NCBI RefSeq assembly: GCF_027942865.1 | Contig: NC_134513.1 | Coordinates: 38,521,429 to 38,585,428 of the forward strand | Source: Odontesthes bonariensis | Lineage: Eukaryota; Chordata; Actinopteri; Atheriniformes; Atherinopsidae | Length of the DNA stretch: 64,000 nt | Reading direction: 5' to 3' | In this document: in pieces, positions 10,994 through 21,260 of the stretch | How the letters are laid out: each line of letters opens with the position of its first letter | Position numbering within the stretch: the stretch's first letter is position 1 | Position numbers and translations under genes: made by a program | Notes under the pieces: model-generated | Database searches by the model: none | Told to the model about the DNA's origin: nothing | What the model saw: the letters and a program-made list of their open reading frames with translations, nothing else

Positions 10994-13900
10994 CATGTCA
11001 GCTGTTCTGTGACATCATGTCAGCTGTTCTGTGACATCATGTCAGCTGTCTGTGACATCATGTCAGCTGTTCTGTGACATGTCAGCTGTCTGTGACATCA
11101 TGTCAGCTGTCTGTGACATCATGTCTGCTGTTCTGTGACATCATGTCAGCTGTTCTGTGACATCATGTCAGCTGTCTGTGACATCATGTCAGCTGTTCTG
11201 TGACATCATGTCAGCTGTCTGTGACATCATGTCAGCTGTTCTGTGACATCATGTCAGCTGTTCTGTGACATCATGTCAGCTGTTCTGTGACATCATGTCA
11301 GCTGTCTGTGACATCATGTCAGCTGTTCTGTGACATCATGTCAGCTGTCTGTGACATCATGTCAGCTGTTCTGTGACATCATGTCAGCTGTTCTGTGACA
11401 TCATGTCAGCTGTTCTGTGACATCATGTCAGCTGTCTGTGACATCATGTCAGCTGTCTGTGACATCATGTCAGCTGTCTGTGACATCATGTCAGCTGTCT
11501 GTGACATCATGTCAGCTGTTCTGTGACATCATGTCAGCTGTCTGTGACATCATGTCAGCTGTTCTGTGATATGATGTCAGCTGTTCTGTGACATCATGTC
11601 AGCTGTCTGTGACATCATGTCAGCTGTTCTGTGACATCATGTCAGCTGTCTGTGACATCATGTCAGCTGTCTGTGACATCATGTCAGCTGTTCTGTGACA
11701 TCATGTCAGCTGTTCTGTGACATCATGTCAGCTGTCTGTGACATCATGTCAGCTGTTCTGTGACATCATGTCAGCTGTTCTGTGACATCATGTCAGCTGT
11801 TCTGTGACATCATGTCAGCTGTTCTGTGACATCATGTCAGCTGTCTGTGACATCATATCAGCTGTCTGTGACATCATGTCAGCTGTCTGTGACATCATGT
11901 CAGCTGTCTGTGACATCATGTCAGCTGTTCTGTAACATGATGTCAGCTGTCTGTGACATCATATCAGCTGTCTGTGACATCATGTCAGCTGTTCTGTAAC
12001 ATCATGTCAGCTGTCTGTGACATCATGTCAGCTGTCTGTGACATCATGTCAGCTGTCTGTGACATCATGTCAGCTGTTCTGTGACATCATGTCAGCTGTT
12101 CTGTAACATGATGTCAGCTGTCTGTGACATCATGTCAGCTGTTCTGTGACATGATGTCAGCTGTCTGTGACATCATGTCAGCTGTCTGTCACATGTCAGC
12201 TGTTCTGTGACATCATGTCAGCTGTCTGTCACATGTCAGCTGTCTGTGACATCATGTCAGCTGTCTGTCACATGTCAGCTCTTCTGTGACATCATGTCAG
12301 CTGTTCTGTGACATCATGTCAGCTGTTCTGTGACATCATGTCAGCTGTCTGTGACATCATGTCAGCTGTTTGTGACATCATGTTAGCTGTTCTGTGACAT
12401 CATGTCAGCTCTTCTGTGACATCATATCAGCTGTCTGTGACATCATGTCAGCTGTCTGTGACATCATGTCAGCTGTTCTGTGACATCATGTCAGCTGTCT
12501 GTTACATCATGTCAGCTGTTCTGTGACATCATGTCAGCTGTCTGTGACATCATGTCAGCTGTTCTGTGACATGATGTCAGCTGTTCTGTGACATCATGTC
12601 AGCTCTTCTGTGACATCATGTCTGCTGTCTGTGACATCATGTCAGCTGTCTGTGACATCATGTCAGCTGTTCTGTGACATCATGTCAGCTGTCTGTGACA
12701 TCATGTCAGCTGTCTGTGACATCATGTCAGCTCTTCTGTGACATCATGTCTGCTGTTCTGTGACATCATGTCAGCTGTCTGTGACATCATGTCAGCTGTT
12801 TGTGACATCATGTCAGCTGTTCTGTGACATCATGTCAGCTGTTCTGTGACATCATGTCAGCTCTTCTGTGACATCATGTCAGCTGTCTGTGACATCATAT
12901 CAGCTGTCTGTGACATCATGTCAGCTGTCTGTGACATCATGTCAGCTGTCTGTGACATCATGTCAGCTGTTCTGTGACATCATGTCAGCTGTCTGTTACA
13001 TCATGTCAGCTGTTCTGTGACATCATGTCAGCTGTCTGTGACATCATGTCAGCTGTTCTGTGACATCATGTCAGCTGTTCTGTGACATCATGTCAGCTGT
13101 CTGTGACATCATGTCAGCTGTTCTGTGACATGATGTCAGCTGTTCTGTGACATCATGTCAGCTCTTCTGTGACATCATGTCAGCTGTCTGTGACATCATG
13201 TCAGCTGTCTGTGACATCATGTCAGCTGTTCTGTGACATCATGTCTGTTGTCTGTGACATCATGTTAGCTGTCTGTGACATCATGTCTGTTGTCTGTGAC
13301 ATCATGTCAGCTGTTCTGTGACATCATGTCAGCTGTCTGTGACATCATGTCAGCTGTTCTGTGACATCATGTCAGCTGTCTGTGACATCATGTCAGCTGT
13401 TCTGTGACATCATGTCAGCTGTTCTGTGACATCATGTCAGCTGTTCTGTGACATCATGTCAGCTGTCTGTGACATCATGTCAGCTGTTCTGTGACATCAT
13501 GTCAGCTGTTCTGTGACATCATGTCAGCTGTTCTGTGACATCATGTCAGCTGTTCTGTGACATCATGTTAGCTGTCTGTGACATGATGTCAGCTGTTCTG
13601 TGACATCATGTCAGCTGTCTGTGACATCATGTCAGCTGTTCTGTGACATCATGTCAGCTGTCTGTGACATCATGTTAGCTGTCTGTGACATCATGTCAGC
13701 TGTCTGTGACATCATGTCAGCTGTTCTGTGACATGATGTCAGCTGTTCTGTGACATCATGTCAGCTGTCTGTGACATCATGTCAGCTGTTCTGTGACATC
13801 ATGTCAGCTGTTCTGTGACATCATGTCAGCTGTTCTGTGACATCATGTCAGCTGTCTGTGACATCATGTCAGCTGTTCTGTGACATGATGTCAGCTGTTC

Positions 13901-14257
13901 TGTGACATCATGTCAGCTGTCTGTGACATCATGTCAGCTGTTCTGTGACATGATGTCAGCTGTTCTGTGACATCATGTCAGCTGTCTGTGACATCATGTC
14001 AGCTGTTCTGTGACATGATGTCAGCTGTTCTGTGACATCATGTCAGCTGTTCTGTGACATCATGTCAGCTGTCTGTGACATCATGTCAGCTGTTCTGTGA
14101 CATGATGTCAGCTGTCTGTGACATCATGTTAGCTGTCTGTGACATGATGTCAGCTGTTCTGTGACATCATGTCAGCTGTTCTGTGACATCATGTTAGCTG
14201 TCTGTGACATGATGTCAGCTGTTCTGTGACATCATGTCAGCTGTTCTGTGACATCAT
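10994..14257. repeat. Minisatellite array 2, unit ATGTCAGCTGT(T)CTGTGACATC
   Basis: About 150 copies of a 21 or 22 bp unit differ mainly by CTGTCTGTG versus CTGTTCTGTG. Every unit holds the palindromic E-box CAGCTG. It also holds an inverted repeat, ATGTCA and TGACAT, spaced 8-9 bp apart, plus the ATF/CRE-like TGACATCA (one base from TGACGTCA). Variants (ATATCAG, ATGTTAG, CTCTTCTG, ATGATG) recur in clusters, a sign of local spread. Nothing in it is coding. Confidence 0.97.
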
Positions 14258-14311
14258 GGCGTGGCATGAAAGGTGAATTCCTACGCTGTTTTCACCTTTC
14301 ATGCCACGCCA
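14257..14311. repeat. Perfect hairpin at the edge of array 2
   Basis: The arm 14257-14277 (TGGCGTGGCATGAAAGGTGAA) is the exact reverse complement of 14291-14311. The two are separated by a 13-base spacer. The hairpin joins the minisatellite directly to LTR-like sequence. Confidence 0.9.
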
Positions 14312-14520
14312 CGTCTACCAAGTTAAATGTTTTCAAGTCATGTCAAGTCTTTTGCTTTTTGTCACGCTCATTCTCATGTTTTGTTTCCACAGTTTAGTGA
14401 GGTCATCCGGCTCAGCCGCGCCTTTGTTTTGATTTTTGTTGTTTTGAAAAATAAACCAAGTTTGTTCTCACCTCTAAAGTCTGCATCCGTGTCCTGCTCT
14501 CGCAGGCTCGCAGTCGTAAA
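14312..14520 (+). mobile_element. LTR fragment of the Gypsy type seen at 7174-7669
   Basis: CATCCGGCTCAGCCGCGCC, the AATAAACCAAG poly(A) region and CTGCATCCGTGTCCTGC align in order with the second half of the LTR at 7480-7655. The first half is absent and replaced by the hairpin. This is a related but not identical family member. Confidence 0.6.
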
Positions 14521-15100
14521 TGATGATGATGCAGCAGCTTCAGATCCTGAATTTAATGCCACTCTGTCATCGCTTCAGTTTATGTTAGTGGTTCAGTTTG
14601 AGATTTAATCCAAAACAAGCTGAAAGAACAGTTCTAAAACCCCCGTGTGTGTTTCAGGTCCAATCAGCTCCTGACAAACCAAACGAGCCAGCTGATCGAT
14701 AGCAGGCAGGAGCAGAGCATTGTGGGAGCTGACAGGCAGCAGGCGGAGAAACAACATTTACAAATGAGGAACAGTGAAGCAAAGACGGTTCATTACAGCA
14801 GCCAATGAGATGGAACTAAAATATGTGTCCTGTGCTCAGAGGCGAACACTGACTGCAGACAGGAAGGTGTTTAAAAGTCAGAGCCCCGCCATTAATAACC
14901 TCACAGCTTATCTGCTTATGTGTACAGAGGGAGTTTCAGCACGTCTCAAACTCTGAGACTTTAAAGTCATGCATTTAACCTCCATCCCTTTTCACAGACT
15001 CAGAAACAACCTGATTCCTAAACGGTAACATAAATTAACCCTGGTGCCAGAGGAAAAGATAAGCAAGGCTGTTTGTACCGAGGCCGTTAAAGTATCCGTA
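14521..15100. other. Unassigned sequence
   Basis: There are only short frames, a GATGATGATGATG run at about 14520, and no recognised repeat. The TA dinucleotide at 15099-15100 is the probable target site of the next element. Confidence 0.4.
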
Positions 15101-16250
15101 CAGTTGAAATCAGAAGGTTGAATCCCTGTGAGAAAAAAACCTTAAATCAGTGTAAACTCGTTCTGTTTCAGGTCAGGCAGGATCACCCGCAGGTTTTGTA
15201 TTTGTTAAATGTCTGAATAAAGATCATCCACATCCCCAGGACCTGGCGGTGTTACCTTGAAACTGTTTGACTTGGGCCAAAGGTTTTGCTTTCCTTCCAC
15301 AAGCTTCTCACATTAGTTTGCTGGAACTTTGGCCTGTTCCTGTTGACAGATCCGTGGAACCGGGTCAGGTTTGTGGGCCTTCTTGCTCACATGCACACGC
15401 CTTTTCAGCCTCAGTCTTCAGATGTTACTTCAATATGTCCACACCATGCCGTGCACCAGTCCTTCCTGCAGCAGAGCAGCCCACAGCATGATGCTGCCAC
15501 CCCCGTACTACCCGGTCGGGATGGTGTTCTGTTTGAACGGAGGAATGTGGGACCTTCAGGCATCTTTAAGATGAACCAGACTTGATGCCTTTGGCAAGGC
15601 AAGGCAAGGCATCTTTATTTATACAGCGCATTTCATACCACAGGCAACTAAATGTGCTTTACATAAAGACAAGGCATTTAAAAGAACAGCATAAAGCAGC
15701 AATTTAATAGAAAAAAAATTGAATAAAAAGTTAAAAGCAATCAAAGAAGAGGGGGAAAAAGAAAGATATAAACTCAACCATAAGCACACCGAAAGAGAAA
15801 TGTTTTTAACCTGGATTTAAAAGTGCTTACAGTTGGGGCTGATTTCAGTTCTGCTGGTAGTTTGTTCCAGTTGTGTGCAGCATAACAGCTAAAAGCTGCT
15901 TCACCGGGTCCAGTTTGAACTCTGGGCTCCACTAACTGACCTGAGTCAGCAGATCTCAGAGCTCTGCTGGGTTTATACTCTACCAGCATGTCATTTATGT
16001 ATTCTGGACCTAAACCATTCTGTGATTTGTAGACGAGTAGCAGAACTTTAAAATCTATTCTGTATCTGACTGGGAGCCAATGTAAAGACTTGATTGAAAG
16101 AGGCTCTGTGTTGGAGGTGTGCCTTGAAATACATCCACAGGTGTGTCACTAACTAAATCAAATAGCGTCAATTAACCAATCAGAAGCCACTAAAGCTCAG
16201 AGTGGAATCATCTGGAATGCTTTATGTTGTTTAAAGACATCAGAAACTTT
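15101..16250 (-). mobile_element. Tc1-like (Sleeping Beauty-type) relic, interrupted by a LINE
   Basis: The left end, CAGTTGAAATCAGAAGGTT after a TA, resembles the terminal repeat of salmonid-type Tc1 elements (CAGTTGAAGTCGGAAG). Inside, on the minus strand, are decayed transposase segments. TTTGCTTTCCTTCCACAAGC is one, and the stretch around CATGATGCTGCCACCCCCG encodes the conserved GGGSIMLW motif in reverse. After the LINE, the CCTTGAAATACATCCACAGG block of this family resumes. Large internal deletions and stops make it inactive, and the right terminal repeat is not recognisable. Assignment is from recalled family sequence. Confidence 0.8.
15597..16090 (-). mobile_element. LINE (L2/CR1-like) 3' end nested in the Tc1 relic
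   Basis: It begins with an AAGGC repeat tail and ATCTTTATTTATACAGCGC. On the minus strand it runs into an open frame (15774-15989) whose end contains LKSAPTVSTFKSRLKTFLF, the usual C-terminus of fish L2-type ORF2. It differs from the element at 20595-25236, so it is a second LINE family. It splits the Tc1 relic, so it inserted later. Confidence 0.75.
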
Positions 16251-16609
16251 TTTTTTTACTTCTTTGTTGTCAAAAAATGTATCAGTTCTGTCAGAGTCTA
16301 AAGTCTGGAGCTGCCCAAACAAGTCCCGAGTCCCTGGAGGGGAGTCCACGTCACATTTCAAGTCATCTGAGGGGGGCCAGAGTATTGGGTCTGTAAGAAG
16401 TAGTCATGACTGGTCCAGTCCTCTTTGTCTTCTCTCAGCAGGTCATCCTCACAGTCATGAAGGCATGTCTTTATTCTGTCAGCTCTGAGTTCTTCTGGTT
16501 TGGTTCAGAGTCCTGTTGAATGATGGTTTGGATAACGAGCTGGTGGGCGGACAGTGAGAGGACGGCGGCCATTTTTTCTGGCCCGCTGTGGTCACGGAGA
16601 TAACGGAAA
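16251..16609. other. Unassigned sequence before array 3
   Basis: A T9 run at about 16249-16257 and short frames only. GACGGCGGCCATTTTTTCTG at 16561-16580 contains a YY1-like GGCCAT, but no gene start can be tied to it. Confidence 0.35.
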
Positions 16610-17663
16610 ATGTTTGGCCGTTAGCTCACGCAGCTAACAGGAAGTGTTTGGCTGTTAGCATATGCAGCTAACAGGAAGTGTTTGGCCGTTAGCTTATGCA
16701 GCTAACAGGAAGTGTTTGGCCGTTAACTCACGCAGCTAGCGGGAAGTGTTTGGCCGTTAACTCACGCAGCTAGCGGGAAGTGTTTGGCCGTTAGCTCACG
16801 CAGCTAACAGGAAGGGCCATTAGCTCACGCAGCTAACAGGAAGTGTTTGGCCGTTAGCTCACGCAGCTAGCGGGAAGTGTTTGGCCGTTAGCTCACGCAG
16901 CTAGCAGGAAGTGTTTGGCCGTTAGCTCACGCAGCTAACAGGAAGTGTTTGGCCGTTAGCTCACGCAGCTAACAGGAAGTGTTTGGCTGTTAGCATATGC
17001 AGCTAACAGGAAGTGTTTGGCCGTTAGCTTATGCAGCTAACAGGAAGTGTTTGGCCGTTAGCTCACGGAGCTAACAGGAAGTGTTTGGCCGTTAACTCAC
17101 GCAGCTAGCGGGAAGTGTTTGGCCGTTAGCTCATGCAGCTAACAGGAAGTGTTTGGTCGTTAGCTCATGCAGCTAACGGGAAGTGTTTGGCCGTTAGCTC
17201 ATGCAGCTAGCGGGAAGTGTTTGGCCGTTAACTCATGCAGCTAGCGGGAAGTGTTTGGCCGTTAGCTCACGCAGCTAACAGGAAGTGTTTGGCCGTTAGC
17301 TCACGCAGCTAACAGGAAGTGTTTGGCTGTTAGCATATGCAGCTAACAGGAAGTGTTTGGCCGTTAGCTTATGCAGCTAACAGGAAGTGTTTGGCCGTTA
17401 GCTCACGCAGCTAACAGGAAGTGTTTGTCCGTTAGCTTATGCAGCTAACAGGAAGTGTTTGGCCGTTAACTCATGCAGCTAACAGGAAGTGTTTGGCCGT
17501 TAACTCACGCAGCTAGCGGGAAGTGTTTGGCCCTTAGCTCATGCAGCTAACAGGAAGTGTTTGGTCGTTAGCTCATGCAGCTAACAGGAAGTGTTTGGCC
17601 GTTAGTTCATGCAGCTAACAGGAAGTGTTTGGCCGTTAGTTCATGCAGCTAACAGGAAGTATT
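16610..17663. repeat. Minisatellite array 3, 34 bp unit with internal hairpin
   Basis: About 31 copies of GTTTGGCCGTTAGCTCACGCAGCTAACAGGAAGT (this and the next phrase describe one 34 bp unit) fill the stretch. Each unit has a 7 bp inverted repeat, GTTAGCT and AGCTAAC, around five bases. Frequent variants are TTAGCATATGCAGC and CAGCTAGCGGG. The variants recur in blocks, which suggests duplication of several units at once. Confidence 0.95.
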
Positions 17664-18135
17664 TGTATGGAAGATGTTTACATAGAAGTGTTTCCATCAG
17701 TCTTGCAGGGTGACGAGAGGAAAAAAACTCTTCTTCATCCTCATCGTCAGCAGCTCTGTTGCCTGTCGATTCTCTTCTGGCTCCTTTTATTGAAAAGGAA
17801 AAATCATCAAAAACAGCCAACAACAAGATGAGCGTATGGTAAGTCCGATCTTATTGCTGAGTGTGTGTGGGCTGGTCACGATAACAGCCACCATGACTCC
17901 CTTACAGTTCACATGCTTTATGCGCAGACATGGAGGCAGACGTTTGAACGCAGGATAAAGTCATCGTTGTGGGAGGGGCTGGTGGTGAAGGTGATGTTTG
18001 CTTTGCAGGAGCTTCCTCAGTGTTTTCACCAACCTTTTCTCTACAAAGAGGCTGCTGGCAGTTCTCAGGTCTGATTCTGGTACCAGATTCTGGGCTGTGA
18101 CACCGTAAACAGGCTCAGGTCTGGACTCCACTTCT
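17664..18135. other. Unassigned sequence between arrays 3 and 4
   Basis: Short overlapping frames on both strands (17641-17831) and no recognisable domain. A host exon is possible but unsupported. Confidence 0.35.
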
Positions 18136-18174
18136 GTGTGTGTGTGTGTGTGTGCAGAACTCCCAGGTGTGTTT

Positions 18175-18238
<64 letters not shown>

Positions 18239-18302
18239 AGCACCCAGGTGTGTTTACCTGTGTGTGTGTGTGTGTGTGTGTGTGCAGCACCCAGGTGTGT
18301 TT

Positions 18303-18366
<64 letters not shown>

Positions 18367-18461
18367 CTCCCAGGTGTGTTTACCTGTGTGTGTGTGTGTG
18401 TGTGTGCAGCTCCCAGGTGTGTTTACCTGTGTGTGTGTGTGTGCAGCTCCCAGGTGTGTTT

Positions 18462-18533
<72 letters not shown>

Positions 18534-18548
18534 CTCCCAGGTGTGTTT

Positions 18549-18588
<40 letters not shown>

Positions 18589-18603
18589 CTCCCAGGTGTG
18601 TTT

Positions 18604-18663
<60 letters not shown>

Positions 18664-18678
18664 CTCCCAGGTGTGTTT

Positions 18679-18716
<38 letters not shown>

Positions 18717-18731
18717 CTCCCAGGTGTGTTT

Positions 18732-18787
<56 letters not shown>

Positions 18788-18802
18788 CTCCCAGGTGTGT
18801 TT

Positions 18803-18858
<56 letters not shown>

Positions 18859-18910
18859 CTCCCAGGTGTGTTTACCTGTGTGTGTGTGTGTGCAGCTCCC
18901 AGGTGTGTTT

Positions 18911-18954
<44 letters not shown>

Positions 18955-18969
18955 CTCCCAGGTGTGTTT

Positions 18970-19045
<76 letters not shown>

Positions 19046-19138
19046 CTCCCAGGTGTGTTTACCTGTGTGTGTGTGTGTGTGCAGCTCCCAGGTGTGTTTA
19101 CCTGTGTGTGTGTGTGTGTGCAGCTCCCAGGTGTGTTT

Positions 19139-19180
<42 letters not shown>

Positions 19181-19195
19181 CTCCCAGGTGTGTTT

Positions 19196-19237
<42 letters not shown>

Positions 19238-19252
19238 CTCCCAGGTGTGTTT

Positions 19253-19310
<58 letters not shown>

Positions 19311-19335
19311 GTGTGTGCAGCTCCCAGGTGTGTTT

Positions 19336-19377
<42 letters not shown>

Positions 19378-19392
19378 CTCCCAGGTGTGTTT

Positions 19393-19464
<72 letters not shown>

Positions 19465-19489
19465 GTGTGTGCAGCTCCCAGGTGTGTTT

Positions 19490-19528
<39 letters not shown>

Positions 19529-19562
19529 TGTGCAGCTCCCAGGTGTGTTTACCTGTGTGTGT
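18136..19562. repeat. Compound (TG)n / CAGCTCCCAGGTGTGTTTACC array 4
   Basis: About 28 units, each a TG tract of 8-60 bp followed by CAGCTCCCAGGTGTGTTTACC. Early units read CAGCACCCAGG. Each fixed segment contains a forkhead consensus (TGTTTAC) and CAGGTG. All three plus frames stay open as Cys-Val strings, purely because the tract has no stops. Confidence 0.97.
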
Positions 19563-20594
19563 AAAAGCGTGCTCCTAAGAGTAATTCTTCTTCTTCATGT
19601 TATTAAACGTTGAGAGGAAACCCGGTCCCTGCTCGTGTCTACTGTTATAGATGACTCCGTGCAGGACCCGGTTTTATTCCTGTTATTAGGTCATGTTGTG
19701 AGGACCTGGTTCCCTTCTGGGGCAAAGTAGAGTGTCATAGTAACATAAATCATTAAATGTTGGGAGTCAGTTTAAAACTGTGGCCTCTACTCCTCTGAGA
19801 GCTAATTGAACCAAATGAAAGCAGCCTGGAGCAGCTGCTTTTCTACCATCAGTAACATGTGTTCACATCAAAGAGAAAGCAGAGGAAGCTTCTTCTTCTT
19901 CTTCTTCTGTGTGAAAACACTTTGAACGGGTCAGTCCTGCTCTGAGCTGTGGAGGATTCTCAGGCTGGGCTAAAACCTGAGGAGGAGCCAGCGATCATCC
20001 TGAAGCTCCTCAGACGTGCACAGCTCAGACGTGCACAGCTCCCATAAGTCTGACACCAACAGCCTGTGGACAGTTTGATTTTTAAAGCCTGTGTGCTGAT
20101 ACGCTTTGCTTCCTGTTGACTGTGTCTGAGTCCGTGTCTCTTTGAGAAGACGCCGGTAAACAAAGCCTGATTCAGGAGTTAGAACTGGTTGGTGTGGCAC
20201 ATCTCTTCAGATCTCAGAGAGGAGTGTGCAGGGAACTGATCTGCTGATCAAACCGGTCGCAGTGATTCTGCCATGGTCACCTCCACAGTAACCCAGCGGA
20301 CCAAGCTGCTGCTGGGCTGGTCTCCATGGCTCAGGTAAACAGACGGACGTGTTCAGCCGCTGAAGACTTTCTGTGCCCTGAATCTGTGACCGACTGCAGA
20401 ACAACTCCAGAAGAATCAGCCGAAGGAAGTGAGCACTGAAGATCCTCCACATTGTCTCAGCGGACTCCTTTAATCTGTTCTTTGTGTCTTTATTAGTTCA
20501 GACCTGGTGCTTCCTGCTTCTCCTTTCTCTTGTGTTTAATTCTAACCGCAGAGACCGTCAGGCGGGCCGTGGAAAACTGTCCAAATTTCACTAA
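19563..20594. other. Unassigned sequence upstream of the L2 element
   Basis: Contains a TTC run at about 19890-19906 and a tandem GACGTGCACAGCTCA duplication at about 20013-20041. No exon could be recognised. Confidence 0.35.
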
Positions 20595-21239
20595 ATTAGC
20601 CCAAAACAATTTTCAGCATCTGAAGGTCAACGTGGCTGGGTGACTGTCAGGAAGAGGCATAGCTCTAAAGTCAAGCCCGTTGTTCATCATCGACCTGTCC
20701 ACGCTTCTAACAGATTTTCCCCACTCAGCGACACACCCGCTGAGGATAAAACCCTGGTAATTGGCAGCTCTATAGTCAGAAACGTGGCATTAGAGACACC
20801 AGCGGCCATAGTCAAATGCATTCCAGGGGCCAGAGCGGGCGACATAGAATCCTATTTAAAACTGCTGGCTAAGGATAAACGTAAATATGGTAAAATACTT
20901 ATTCACGTCGGTGTTAATGACACCCGGTTACGCCAATCGGAGGTCACTAAAATTAATGTTGCATCGGTGTGTGATTTTGCCAAAACAATGTGGGACTCCA
21001 TAGTTTTCTCTGGACCCCTGCCAAATCTGACCAGTGATGACATGTTTAGCCGCATGTCGTCCTACAATCGCTGGTTGTCTAGATGGTGTCCAGCAAACAA
21101 CGTGGGCTACATAGATAATTGGCAATCTTTCTGGAGAAAACCTGGTCTGATGAGGAGAGACGGCATCCATCCCACTTTGGAAGGAGCAGCTCTCATTTCT
21201 AGAAATATGGATGAATTTATTTGCCACCCTAAAACATGA
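20595..21239 (+). CDS. L2 ORF1, SGNH/GDSL-esterase-like protein (5' partial)
   Basis: The frame is open from 20595 to a TGA at 21237-21239. No ATG lies near its start, so the beginning is missing. It keeps the three blocks of an SGNH hydrolase in order: [11 protein letters not shown] (block I serine), HVGVNDTR (GxND) and RRDGIHPT (Asp-x-x-His). ORF1 proteins of CR1/L2-type LINEs carry such an esterase, thought to help bind lipids or RNA during retrotransposition. That role is known for the family and not shown here. It overlaps nothing and ends 21 bases before the first ATG of ORF2. The catalytic residues appear intact although the N-terminus is gone. Confidence 0.8.
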   Translation: MSPKQFSASEGQRGWVTVRKRHSSKVKPVVHHRPVHASNRFSPLSDTPAEDKTLVIGSSIVRNVALETPAAIVKCIPGARAGDIESYLKLLAKDKRKYGKILIHVGVNDTRLRQSEVTKINVASVCDFAKTMWDSIVFSGPLPNLTSDDMFSRMSSYNRWLSRWCPANNVGYIDNWQSFWRKPGLMRRDGIHPTLEGAALISRNMDEFICHPKT

Positions 21240-21260
21240 CAACCCAGGGTTCAGACCAGG

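Noticed and set aside
16610..17663. CRISPR-like look of regular 34 bp repeats
   Set aside because: There are no unique spacers between repeats, and the context is a vertebrate genome.
18136..19613. Three Cys-Val-rich frames of 474-491 codons
   Set aside because: Pure translation of (TG)n with short spacers in all phases.
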